NCBI RefSeq assembly: GCF_019679475.1
Contig: NZ_JAIEZP010000001.1
Span: forward strand, 3,286,001 to 3,350,000
Direction: 5' to 3'
Length of the DNA: 64,000 bases
Origin: Hyphomonas sediminis
GTDB taxonomy: Bacteria > Pseudomonadota > Alphaproteobacteria > Caulobacterales > Hyphomonadaceae
The stretch's first letter is position 1. Each line of letters starts with the position of its first letter. Under the pieces are notes generated by a model that saw only the letters and a program-made list of their open reading frames with translations, was not told the DNA's origin and ran no database searches. Made by a program: the position numbers and the translations under genes. Positions 8,705 through 17,088 of this stretch are shown here, piece by piece.

Positions 8705-9337
8705 ATGCCTGCTCGCAAACAGGGCACCTGGAAGCTGGCCTATGCCGACTTCCTGACGGCCCTCGTTGCGTTTTTCATGCTGCTCTGGCTGGTCAGCGGC
8801 GTTTCGCGGGAAGACCGCGCGGCGATTGCCGCCGAGTTCACCGGCAACCGCGTGACGGTTTCGCAGAGCACGCTGCTGGCAGCGTCGGAAGCCGACAGGC
8901 TGATCGAAAATCTGACACTTTCGGGCGATCTGGCGACTGCCGGTGAGAGCGTGCGCTTTGCCGCTGACGCGGCAGGCGTGCGGATCGAACTGGTCGATAC
9001 GGCAGGCCGCCCCCTGTTTGAGACGGGCAGCGGCGCGCTGACCGAAGATGGCCGGGCGCTGGTCGCCTCTGCCGCTGCCGTGCTGGCGGGCACGCCTTTC
9101 CCTGTTTCCATCGAGGGCCATACCGACGCTTTCTCGATGGCGGGCAGCGGATATTCCAACTGGGAGCTTTCTTCCCAGCGGGCCAATGAAGCGCGCCGGG
9201 CGCTGGAAGCTGCCGGATTTGGCGCTGAGCGGGTGACGTCCGTAACCGGATTTGCCGATACGCGCCCGCTGGAAGCTGGCCAGCCCCACCTTGCCGCCAA
9301 CCGGCGCATCAGCCTGCAGGTGCATATCGGCGGTTGA
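8705..9337 (+). CDS. MotB/OmpA-like protein (flagellar motor stator family)
   Basis: The 210-residue protein opens with the MotB signature WKLAYADFLTALVAFFMLLWLV, including the Asp that carries protons in MotB, followed by a linker and an OmpA-like peptidoglycan-binding domain (IEGHTDAFSM, SSQRANEARRALEAAGF, GFADTRPL, ANRRISL). It is shorter than usual MotB (roughly 250-320 residues), and no motA lies nearby. The start at 8705 follows AGAAGG; an in-frame ATG at 8657 would add 16 residues. It may be a flagellar stator unit or an ExbD/TolR-like energiser that uses another partner. Confidence 0.8.
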   Translation: MPARKQGTWKLAYADFLTALVAFFMLLWLVSGVSREDRAAIAAEFTGNRVTVSQSTLLAASEADRLIENLTLSGDLATAGESVRFAADAAGVRIELVDTAGRPLFETGSGALTEDGRALVASAAAVLAGTPFPVSIEGHTDAFSMAGSGYSNWELSSQRANEARRALEAAGFGAERVTSVTGFADTRPLEAGQPHLAANRRISLQVHIGG

Positions 9338-9443
9338 TCTGTCACCGCCGGAGCACACCGGCGTTGCATTTTTGCAGCACATTCGCCCCTGCCCCGAAAA
9401 CGCCACTTGGCGGATTCGCGGCGCGGTGTATCGTTTCACCACG

Positions 9444-10205
9444 ATGAAATTTGCGGATTCACATCTTCTGCCAGCGGGCCTGGAGCGGTCGCTGAGGTTC
9501 TACGTGACGAACCCCAGCCCCTGCCCTTATTTGCCTGACCGGAAAGAACGGAAGGCGTTTACGAACCTCGCCATTCCGGAAGCTGATGCTTTGCACAACG
9601 TGCTCAGCCAGTCGGGATTCCGCCGCAGCCAGTCCATCGCTTACCGCCCGGCCTGCGCGCGCTGCAATGCGTGCAAGAGCGTGCGCGTGGTGACGCGGGA
9701 TTTCGAGCTGAGCCGGAACGATCGCCGGGCGATTGCGAAGAACGAGCATCTGGTGCGCCGCCCGGTTGCCGCGCAGGCGACGCGCGAACAGTTCCGCCTG
9801 CTCAAGACCTACGTAACGACCCGCCATGACAATGGGGGCATGTCGGACATGACCTACCGGGACTATGTGGCCATGGTTGGCGGCAGCCCGGTGCAGAGCC
9901 TGATTTTCGAATACCGCGACGGGCCGGAAGAGGATGCGCCGCTGGTGGCCGCCGCGATTACCGACGTGCTGCGCGACGGCCTGTCGATGGTCTACACCTT
10001 CTTCGATCCGGAAAAGGCGAGCCGCCAGAGCATCGGCCATTACATCATCCTCGACCACATCCTGCACGCGCATGACCTGGGACTGCCGCATGTCTATCTG
10101 GGCTACTGGGTCAAAGGCAGCCCGAAGATGGACTACAAACGGCGCTATCAGCCGCTGGAAGTGCTTGACGGCGACCGCTGGCGGCCCTTGAGAGACGAAG
10201 ACTAG
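9444..10205 (+). CDS. bpt: Aspartate/glutamate leucyltransferase (N-end rule)
   Basis: The 253-residue protein transfers leucine from Leu-tRNA to N-terminal Asp or Glu of proteins, marking them for ClpS/ClpAP degradation. It shows the ATE/Bpt family cysteine motifs PCPYLP near residue 23 and CARCNACKSVRV near residue 71, the FRRSQSIAYRPAC core, and the C-terminal YLGYWVKGSPKMDYKRRYQPLEVL block. Length fits bacterial Bpt rather than eukaryotic ATE1. The ATG at 9444 is used; upstream in-frame sequence belongs to another frame of the motB-like gene. Confidence 0.95.
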   Translation: MKFADSHLLPAGLERSLRFYVTNPSPCPYLPDRKERKAFTNLAIPEADALHNVLSQSGFRRSQSIAYRPACARCNACKSVRVVTRDFELSRNDRRAIAKNEHLVRRPVAAQATREQFRLLKTYVTTRHDNGGMSDMTYRDYVAMVGGSPVQSLIFEYRDGPEEDAPLVAAAITDVLRDGLSMVYTFFDPEKASRQSIGHYIILDHILHAHDLGLPHVYLGYWVKGSPKMDYKRRYQPLEVLDGDRWRPLRDED

Positions 10206-10275
10206 TTTTTCGCTGGCAAAACGGACAAGACGGCCCTGCGGCCGGGAGACACCGTGCCGCGTGGGGAGGGCATCG

Positions 10276-11385
10276 ATGATCAACCGCCGCAACCTGATCG
10301 GCGCGAGCGTGCTTGGCGCAGCTGGCGCCGCCGCAACGTTTTCGACACCGAAGGCAGGCGCCGTGCTGGCGACCCCGGCCATCAGCCGCAACCGGCGCCG
10401 CTTCAACATGGTGACCACTTGGCCGAAGGGCCTGCCCGGCCTCGGCACCGCCGCAGAGCGGGTGGCCGAGCGGATCGGCGAGATGACCGACGGGCTGATC
10501 GAGATCAAGGTTTTCGCCGCCGGCGAGCTGGTGCCACCATTTGAGTCCTTCGATGCGGTCGCCAACGGCTCGGCCGATATGTATCACGGCGCGGAGTATT
10601 ACTGGACGGCGAAGTCCACCGGCTTTCCCTTCTTCACCGCTGTGCCCTTCGGGATGACGGCGCAGGAGATCATGGGGTGGATCGACTATGGCGGCGGCCA
10701 GGAACTCTGGGACGAACTCTCCGGCCAGTTCGGCATAAAGTGCATCCAGGGCGCCAATACGGGCCACCAGATGGGCGGCTGGTTCCGGAAGGAGATCCGC
10801 TCCGTTTCCGACATGGCCGGCCTCAAGATGCGCATTCCCGGACAGGGCGGCGAAGTGCTGCGCGCGCTTGGCGGGGCATCCATCGCGCTGGCGGGCGGTG
10901 AAATCTATCAATCCCTGCAGACCGGCGCGATCGACGCCGCCGAATGGGTCGGTCCGTGGAACGACTATGCGCTGGGCTTCCACCGCGAGGCGCCCTACTA
11001 TTATGGCCCCGGCTTCCATGAACCGGGCGCAAGCCTCGCCGTAGGCATCAACCGGCAGGTCTGGGACGGGCTGACGCAAAGCGAACAGGCAATTTTCCGC
11101 GCAGCTTGCGAGTCGATCAACCACCGCACGCTGGGCGAGTTCACCTATCAGAACTCCGTGCACCTCGACCTGCTGGTGCGCGAGCATAACGTGCAGATGC
11201 GCTCTTTCCCCGAAGACGTGGTGAAGCGGATGGCGGAAGCCTCTTATGATGTGCGCGCGGCTGCCGGACGCAGCGGCATCGAGAAGCGGATCTATGAGAG
11301 CTTTGAGCGATCGCTGAAGCTGATGCGCGGCTGGGCCGGCGTTTCCGACGGGCCGTATTACGCCGCCCGCGCGCTCGGCAAGTAA
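10276..11385 (+). CDS. TRAP transporter substrate-binding protein, 2-oxoacid (TakP)-like
   Basis: The 369-residue periplasmic protein has a Tat-like leader (NRRNLIGASVLGAAGAAATF) and the DctP-type fold. VTTWPKGLPGLGTAAERVAERI, the GHQMGGWFRKEI loop, the LKMRIPGQGGEVLRALGG arginine segment and DAAEWVGPWNDYALGF match TakP, the alpha-keto acid receptor of Rhodobacter, better than C4-dicarboxylate DctP (family knowledge). GGGAGGG lies 5 bases before the ATG at 10276. It is the first gene of a four-gene operon with the two permeases and an aminotransferase. Confidence 0.9.
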   Translation: MINRRNLIGASVLGAAGAAATFSTPKAGAVLATPAISRNRRRFNMVTTWPKGLPGLGTAAERVAERIGEMTDGLIEIKVFAAGELVPPFESFDAVANGSADMYHGAEYYWTAKSTGFPFFTAVPFGMTAQEIMGWIDYGGGQELWDELSGQFGIKCIQGANTGHQMGGWFRKEIRSVSDMAGLKMRIPGQGGEVLRALGGASIALAGGEIYQSLQTGAIDAAEWVGPWNDYALGFHREAPYYYGPGFHEPGASLAVGINRQVWDGLTQSEQAIFRAACESINHRTLGEFTYQNSVHLDLLVREHNVQMRSFPEDVVKRMAEASYDVRAAAGRSGIEKRIYESFERSLKLMRGWAGVSDGPYYAARALGK

Positions 11386-11403
11386 ACGGCGCCGGGGCGG
11401 GCC

Positions 11404-12075
11404 ATGGACACGAGCATCTTCCTTTATATCGGAACGGGGCTGAAATGGCTGGGCATTGCCAGCCTGCCGCTGTTCCTTGTGCCGTTGATCGCACTCAGCG
11501 TTCCAAAACTGATCGACGGGTTTGCGCTGAAGCTCAGCCAGCTGATCGACCGGGTGAGCGGCTTTGCACTGGGCGGGGCTGTGATCAGTTCGCTGGTGCT
11601 GGTGTTTGCCATGCTGGCGGTGGTGATCCTGCGCTACACATTTGCGCTTTCCTTCAGCTGGCTGAATGAAATCACGACCTATGCCTTCGCCGCGATGTTC
11701 ATGCTGGGGACCGCAGCAGCCCTGCGCGACGGGGCGCATGTGCGCGTTGACATCCTGCGCCCGCGATTTGGCGAGACGGGCCGCGACTGGGTCGAGCTGG
11801 CAGGCATCTACCTGTTCCTGTTCCCGATCTGCGTGCGCATCCTGATGACCAGCGAAGCGGGTCTGACGCGTGCCTGGACACTGCTGGAAGGCTCGCGCGA
11901 GTCCGACGGCCTGCCCATCTTCTTCCTGTTCAAGACGCTGGTGCCGGTATTTGCCGTGCTGCTGATGGCGCAGGGGCTTTCTGAAGCCATCAAGGCGGCG
12001 CTGCGCCTGACGGGCGCCCTGCCACCGGAAACGCCCGAGCAGCTGGCAGCAGAAGGAGGCGGCCATGGAGCTTGA
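11404..12075 (+). CDS. TRAP transporter small permease (DctQ-type)
   Basis: The 223-residue inner-membrane protein has four main hydrophobic helices plus an extra N-terminal one. It carries the DctQ segment RYTFALSFSWLNEITTYAFAAMFMLGTAAALRDGAHVRVDIL, in which the WxxE...Y/F..A..R.GAHVRVD pattern is the family mark. It forms the small membrane subunit of the Na+-driven TRAP transporter with the next gene and overlaps it by 11 bp, which indicates coupled translation. Confidence 0.9.
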   Translation: MDTSIFLYIGTGLKWLGIASLPLFLVPLIALSVPKLIDGFALKLSQLIDRVSGFALGGAVISSLVLVFAMLAVVILRYTFALSFSWLNEITTYAFAAMFMLGTAAALRDGAHVRVDILRPRFGETGRDWVELAGIYLFLFPICVRILMTSEAGLTRAWTLLEGSRESDGLPIFFLFKTLVPVFAVLLMAQGLSEAIKAALRLTGALPPETPEQLAAEGGGHGA

Positions 12076-13648
12076 GGCGATCCTGGCAATCTCCATGTTC
12101 GTGGTGGCCATCGGCGCGCTACTGGCAGGCTATCCCGTCGCGCTGACGCTGGGCGGCGTGGCCCTGATCTTTGCGCTGATCGGCATTGCCACCGGCGTCT
12201 TCCCCGACACATTCCTGAAAGCCTTCCCCAGCCGCATAGAAGGCGGCGCGATCATGCAGAGCCAGACGCTGCTGGCGGTGCCTTTGTTCGTCATCATGGG
12301 CGTGATCCTTGAACGCTCGCGTGTGGCAGAAGACCTGCTGGGCATTGCCAGCCGCCTGATGAGCCGGGTGCGCGGGGGGCTTGGCTTTGCGGTGGTGCTG
12401 GTGGGCACGCTGCTGGCGGCTTCGACCGGTATTGTCGGGGCAACCGTGATCACCATGACGCTGATCGCCCTGCCCTCCATGCTGCGGCAGGGATATGATC
12501 CGCGCCTTGCCACCGGCACGATTGCCGCCTCCGGCACGCTGGGCCAGATTATTCCACCCTCCATCGTGCTGATCCTTCTGGCGGACGCGATTTCCAATGC
12601 GGCGAGCCAGGCGGCGCTGCGCACGGGCGGCGGCTCTGCCGTTGTGTCCGTGGGCGACCTGTTTGCGGGCGCGCTGATACCCGGCCTGATCCTCGTGGCG
12701 CTCTACATGCTGTGGATCGCCGCACTGGCGATCTTCAAGCCGGAAACCTGCCCGCCGGCGAAAGTGGATGATGATACCGCGCCGCTGACCTTCCGCGAGA
12801 TCGCGCTGGGCCTTGGCGCGCCGCTGGGTCTTATCGTGGCCGTGCTGGGGTCGATCCTCGGCGGAATTGCGCCGCCGACGGAAGCGGCCGCTATCGGCGC
12901 GGGCGGCGCCATCCTGCTGGCCGGGATGCGGCTGGCACGCGAAGCAGGCAGCCGGCTGATGCCGGTGATGCTGGTGGGCCTTGCCGGGCTGATCCTCATC
13001 ATTGCGCTACGCAACGTGCTCGACCTGCGGGCTGTCTCCACTGGCCATAGCGGCGCCGACATGATCGGCATGGCGATCACGGCGCTGAGCGCGGTCGCTT
13101 TTTTTGCGGCGCTGGTTTCCGGCCTGCTCGTGCTGCGCAAGATCGGTCAGCTGAAACCTGCCCTGACGAGCGCGGCACACATCACCTCGATGGTGTTCCT
13201 GATCCTGATCGGCGCATCGTTGTTCAGCCTCGTGTTCCGTGGCTTTGACGGCGACGACCTGGTGCATAACGTGCTGCACAATGTGCCCGGCGGCAAATGG
13301 GGCGCGCTGGTCGCCGCCATGCTCGTGATGTTCGTGCTCGGCTTCTTCCTCGACTTTATAGAGATCGTATTCGTCGTCGTGCCACTGGTGGCGCCACCCC
13401 TGATCGTGCTGGGCTTTGATCCTGTTTGGCTGGGCATCCTGATGGCGGTGAACCTTCAGACGAGCTTCCTGACGCCGCCTTTCGGATTTGCCCTGTTCTA
13501 CCTACGCGGCGCAGCGCCTCCGGAAGTCTCCACAATGCAGATCTGGCAGGGGGCTGTGCCGTTCATTGGACTGCAGCTGATTCTGCTGGCAATGGTTGCG
13601 GCGATGCCGGCACTGGCCACCTGGTTGCCATCGCTGGCGGCGAAGTAA
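12065..13648 (+). CDS. TRAP transporter large permease (DctM-type)
   Basis: The 527-residue protein has about twelve or more membrane helices. The N-terminal half carries SQTLLAVPLFVIMGVILERS, STGIVGATVITMTLIALPSML and GTLGQIIPPSIVLILLAD, and the C-terminal half carries DFIEIVFVVVPLVAPPL and NLQTSFLTPPFGFALFYLRG, all DctM hallmarks. It is about 90 residues longer than ordinary DctM (about 430), with an insertion around residues 300-390 that is usual in the mannitol/chloroaromatic/2-oxoacid branch. It forms the translocation subunit of the operon's transporter. Confidence 0.93.
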   Translation: MELEAILAISMFVVAIGALLAGYPVALTLGGVALIFALIGIATGVFPDTFLKAFPSRIEGGAIMQSQTLLAVPLFVIMGVILERSRVAEDLLGIASRLMSRVRGGLGFAVVLVGTLLAASTGIVGATVITMTLIALPSMLRQGYDPRLATGTIAASGTLGQIIPPSIVLILLADAISNAASQAALRTGGGSAVVSVGDLFAGALIPGLILVALYMLWIAALAIFKPETCPPAKVDDDTAPLTFREIALGLGAPLGLIVAVLGSILGGIAPPTEAAAIGAGGAILLAGMRLAREAGSRLMPVMLVGLAGLILIIALRNVLDLRAVSTGHSGADMIGMAITALSAVAFFAALVSGLLVLRKIGQLKPALTSAAHITSMVFLILIGASLFSLVFRGFDGDDLVHNVLHNVPGGKWGALVAAMLVMFVLGFFLDFIEIVFVVVPLVAPPLIVLGFDPVWLGILMAVNLQTSFLTPPFGFALFYLRGAAPPEVSTMQIWQGAVPFIGLQLILLAMVAAMPALATWLPSLAAK

Positions 13649-13667
13649 TTTCAGACAGGCATTCCCC

Positions 13668-14813
13668 ATGGGACAGGACATTGCGCCGTTTCAGGCGATC
13701 TCTCTCAGCCGCCGCGCGCATGAGCTAAAGGCAGCGGGCCAGCGCATTCTGCATATGGAGTTTGGCCAACCTTCGACCGGCGCGCCGGGTGGCGCGATTG
13801 CGCGGGCGCATGAGGTGCTCGACGCAGAAGCGATGGGCTATTGGGAAAGCCTGCCGCTGAAGGAGCGCATCTGCCGGCATTACCGCGAAGGCTTTGGCGT
13901 GGAGCTGAGCCCCCGCCGGCTGGTGATCACCTGTGGCGCTTCGCCGGCGCTGGTGCTGGCGCTGGCGACGGCGTTCAGCCCCGGAGCCCGGATCGCCATG
14001 GCGCGGCCAGGCTATGTGGCCTACCGCAATACGGTGCGGGCACTGAATATGGAGCCGGTGGAGATTGCCTGCGGCGCCGATGTGCGCTTCCAGCTATCCG
14101 CCGCAGCGCTGGAGGCCCTTGAGCCTGCCCCCAATGGCGTGATCATCGCCAGCCCGGCAAACCCGACCGGCACGATCATTCCCAAGGAAGAACTGGCGGC
14201 GATTGCGGAAGTCTGCAAACGCAGGGGCATACGGATCATTTCCGACGAGATCTATCACGGCCTCAGCTATGGCCCGAAGATCCATTCGATGCTCGAATTT
14301 GCGCCGGACGCCTATGTCGTCAACAGCTTCTCGAAATACTTCTCGATGGCAGGCTGGCGTCTTGGCTGGCTGGTTTCGCCTGAAGAAGGCGTGGCGCGCA
14401 CCGGCGCCTATATCGGCAACCTGTTCCTCACTGCGCCGTCGCTTGCCCAGCACGCCGGACTGGTGGCGATGGACAGCCGCGCCGAACTGGAAGGGCATGT
14501 AGAAGTTTACCGGCGCAACCGCGAGCTGTTGCTGAACGCGCTGCCGGGGCTAGGCCTTGAGAAAATCGCGCCGCCAGACGGGGCCTTCTACATCTATGCT
14601 GATGTATCCCGCTTCACCGATGACAGCTTAAGCTTCTGCATGAAGCTGCTGGAAGAAACGGGCGTGGCGACGGCGCCCGGCGTTGATTTCGATCCCGTAG
14701 ACGGCAACCGTTTCGTGCGCTTTTCCTTTGCGCTATCGACGCCGGAAATCGAGGAAGCCATCGGGCGCATTACGCCATGGTTCCGCGCGCAACCGCTGCG
14801 GCTTGGCTACTGA
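13668..14813 (+). CDS. Class I/II PLP-dependent aminotransferase
   Basis: The 381-residue protein has the fold-type I signatures: GASPALVLALATAF, NPTGTIIPKEEL, the ISDEIYHGLSYG aspartate, and SFSKYFSMAGWRLGW, in which the Lys of SFSK binds PLP. Amino-group donors and acceptors cannot be read from the sequence. It begins 19 bp after the TRAP large permease stop, so it is very probably in the same transcript, which suggests it aminates the imported 2-oxoacid or makes one. The ATG at 13668 is the start that fits family length. It overlaps the convergent lipoprotein gene by 7 bp. Confidence 0.9.
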   Translation: MGQDIAPFQAISLSRRAHELKAAGQRILHMEFGQPSTGAPGGAIARAHEVLDAEAMGYWESLPLKERICRHYREGFGVELSPRRLVITCGASPALVLALATAFSPGARIAMARPGYVAYRNTVRALNMEPVEIACGADVRFQLSAAALEALEPAPNGVIIASPANPTGTIIPKEELAAIAEVCKRRGIRIISDEIYHGLSYGPKIHSMLEFAPDAYVVNSFSKYFSMAGWRLGWLVSPEEGVARTGAYIGNLFLTAPSLAQHAGLVAMDSRAELEGHVEVYRRNRELLLNALPGLGLEKIAPPDGAFYIYADVSRFTDDSLSFCMKLLEETGVATAPGVDFDPVDGNRFVRFSFALSTPEIEEAIGRITPWFRAQPLRLGY

Positions 14814-15445
14814 GCGGCGCAGGACGCCCAGAAACTTTCCATTCCCGGCATCTCGCCCTGGCCGATTTCCTGCTCGGGCACGAAGAGCTGAAAGTCCGCC
14901 TCCGGATTGACGCGAATGTAGAGCGTGCGCTTCAGGCTGGCCGGCGTTTGCTCGGCCTCGTTCCAGCAGCCGGGCGCCGCCGCGCCAAAGCTCAGCTCAT
15001 TCTCGCCCGGTGCCACGCTCTTCAAGCGGGCAAGCTCTTCGCTGATCGCCATCAATAGGGGCGCGTCTTCCGTGCGCGTCCCATATGTCCATATCCTGAA
15101 CCCCTCCCTGGCTTCGGCTTCCAAAAAAGGGCTGGATACCTCGCTCGTCTGGATGAGCGGGAACTCTTCCGAGACATCTACACCGAGGCGCTGGTTGATG
15201 ACGTTGATCTGAAGATATGCGCCTTCGCCGGTCGCCTGGAAAGCTGCCGGGATCCGCATCGCGAGCGCGATCCGCGAAAGATCGAGCGCGGAAGGGTCAA
15301 TCGCCGGGCGCGCCGTGGTTGACTGCTGAGCAGCAGAATCCACCGGAGAGGTGATCTCCGCTTTCAGCGTTTCCCCTTCCTCAACCTTGCTTGCCGGAGA
15401 GCAGGCCGTGAGCAGCGCTGTTGCCGCCAATATCAGATAACGCAT
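14807..15445 (-). CDS. Putative lipoprotein of unknown function
   Basis: A 212-residue protein with a lipoprotein signal (MRYLILAATALLTAC, lipobox LTAC, lipidated Cys at residue 15). The mature part starts with a Ser/Thr-rich linker of about 35 residues and then a folded domain with one further cysteine pair (PGCW and WASC). I do not recognise a family. It is alone on its strand, overlapping the aminotransferase 3' end by 7 bp. Confidence 0.75.
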   Translation of the reverse strand: MRYLILAATALLTACSPASKVEEGETLKAEITSPVDSAAQQSTTARPAIDPSALDLSRIALAMRIPAAFQATGEGAYLQINVINQRLGVDVSEEFPLIQTSEVSSPFLEAEAREGFRIWTYGTRTEDAPLLMAISEELARLKSVAPGENELSFGAAAPGCWNEAEQTPASLKRTLYIRVNPEADFQLFVPEQEIGQGEMPGMESFWASCAAQ

Positions 15446-15573
15446 GATGTGGCCTCAACCCAGTTTTCCGAACCTTCCGCATTCTGAAGCTCAGGCGGCC
15501 AGCAGTGTCCATGGCCGCTAACATTTAAGTTTTGCAATCATCGCGCCTGCCCCACCTTCGGGCAGATATGCAA

Positions 15574-15597
15574 ACGGCGGGCACAAAGGCCCGCCGT
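15574..15597 (-). terminator. Hairpin downstream of lemA, likely terminator
   Basis: ACGGCGGGC (15574-15582) and GCCCGCCGT (15589-15597) form a 9-bp perfect stem with a 6-base loop, 50 bp past the lemA-family stop. On the minus strand it is followed by GTTTGCAT, a poor T-run, so termination efficiency is uncertain. Confidence 0.55.
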
Positions 15598-15647
15598 CGC
15601 AATTGGATATGGATGCTATTCGGCCCGCTGATGCGCGCCGGGATAGA

Positions 15648-16211
15648 TCAGAACGAAACCTTTGGCGGCTCGTCCATCGCGGCGCGGCCTTCGGCACCGA
15701 CATCGAAAAACTCACGGGACTCGAAGTTGAAGCTGCCGGCAATGATGGAGCCGGGGAACTGTTCGCGCGCTGTGTTGTAATCCTGAACGGCCGAGTTGTA
15801 GAACCGGCGGGCAGCGGCAAGCTTGTCCTCGATGGAGGAGAGCTGCTGCTGGAGTTGCAGGAAGTTGGTGTTGGCCTTGAGGTCCGGATAGGACTCGGCC
15901 AGCGCGAAGAGCTTGCCGAGCGCCTGTGTAAGCACGCCTTCGGCGCGGGCCATGTCGCCAGCGGTGGAGGCGGCCTGCGCGGCGTTGCGCGCGGCGATCA
16001 CCTGCTGCAGCGTCTCCTGCTCATGGGACGCGTAGCCTTTGACGGTTTCGACGAGGTTCGGAATCAGATTCTGGCGTTGTTTCAGCTGCACATCAACATC
16101 GGCGAAGGCCTGATTGACGCGTTGCCGCTTCATCACGAGGCCGTTGTAGATGAGGATGATTGCGCCGATGACGGCCACAACGATCGCCAGCAAGATAAGA
16201 AATACGTTCAT
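15648..16211 (-). CDS. LemA family protein
   Basis: The 187-residue protein has one N-terminal membrane helix (residues 1-22, with LIYNGLVMKR at its end) and then the helical-bundle LemA domain: RVNQAFADVDVQLKQRQNLIPNLVETVKGY is the family signature. LemA proteins are membrane-anchored, periplasm- or cytosol-facing bundles of unknown exact role, often near HtpX or TPM-domain proteins, which are absent here. The gene stands alone, divergent from the VIT-family gene. Confidence 0.92.
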   Translation of the reverse strand: MNVFLILLAIVVAVIGAIILIYNGLVMKRQRVNQAFADVDVQLKQRQNLIPNLVETVKGYASHEQETLQQVIAARNAAQAASTAGDMARAEGVLTQALGKLFALAESYPDLKANTNFLQLQQQLSSIEDKLAAARRFYNSAVQDYNTAREQFPGSIIAGSFNFESREFFDVGAEGRAAMDEPPKVSF

Positions 16212-16358
16212 TCGGGTGTCCCCTTATTGCGAATGTCAGCCCGGAAAGGCGTAACGGTGTGCGCCAACCTGCGCAAGAGCGGGTCAACTTGACCTTAACA
16301 GCCCGATTTTGCACTGGTTTATTGTTTCCTGTAGCCCCTGTTCCGGTGGAATTGCCCG

Positions 16359-17060
16359 ATGCCTGACGCCTATTTGCCCAAAGAACACCATTACAGCCAA
16401 CGCACTGGCTGGCTGCGCGCCTCCGTACTGGGGGCCAATGACGGGATCGTTTCGACCGCCAGCCTCATGATTGGTGTCGCCTCCGCCGAAACTTCGGCAT
16501 CGGGCATCCTGGTGGCCGGGATGGCCGGACTGGTCGCGGGCGCGATGTCCATGGCTGCCGGAGAGTTTGTCTCGGTCAGCTCGCAAGCGGACACCGAAAA
16601 GGCAGACCTGGAAATCGAACGGGCAGCGCTTCAGGCCTACCCGGAAGAAGAACTGGAAGAACTGACGCAGATCTATATCGATCGCGGTGTTGAGCCCGTC
16701 ACGGCACGGGCTGTTGCAGAACAATTGAGCCGGCACGACGCCCTCAGCGCCCATGCGCGCGATGAGATCGGACTGACGGAAGTGGCCAGCGCCAACCCCA
16801 TCCAGGCGGCCTGGAGCTCCGCGGCCAGCTTCTCCGCCGGAGCGATCCTGCCGTTGATCGCCGCGGCGCTTGCCCCGGCCAATCTGGTGACGACTGTGGT
16901 CGCCGTCGTCTCACTGCTCAGCCTTGCCGTTCTCGGCTGGCTTTCGGCAAAGGCAGGCGGCGCCGGATGTGTCCGCGCCGTGGTGCGTGTCGTGTTCTGG
17001 GGCGCAGCCGCGATGATCGTGACCGGCCTGATCGGCGCCGCCTTCGGAACGGTAGTTTGA
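16359..17060 (+). CDS. VIT1/CCC1 family Fe/Mn transporter
   Basis: The 233-residue membrane protein carries the VIT signature: LRASVLGANDGIVSTASLMIGVA in helix 1 and GAMSMAAGEFVSVSSQADTE in helix 2, then a cytosolic acidic helical region (residues 80-140, rich in Glu) that binds metal in plant VIT1, and three C-terminal helices. Family members move ferrous iron or manganese out of the cytosol. It lies 28 bp before the APC-like permease gene, so the two may be co-transcribed. The start codon region has only a weak ribosome site. Confidence 0.9.
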   Translation: MPDAYLPKEHHYSQRTGWLRASVLGANDGIVSTASLMIGVASAETSASGILVAGMAGLVAGAMSMAAGEFVSVSSQADTEKADLEIERAALQAYPEEELEELTQIYIDRGVEPVTARAVAEQLSRHDALSAHARDEIGLTEVASANPIQAAWSSAASFSAGAILPLIAAALAPANLVTTVVAVVSLLSLAVLGWLSAKAGGAGCVRAVVRVVFWGAAAMIVTGLIGAAFGTVV

Positions 17061-17088
17061 CGCCCATCACAGGGAGACCTGACCTGTT

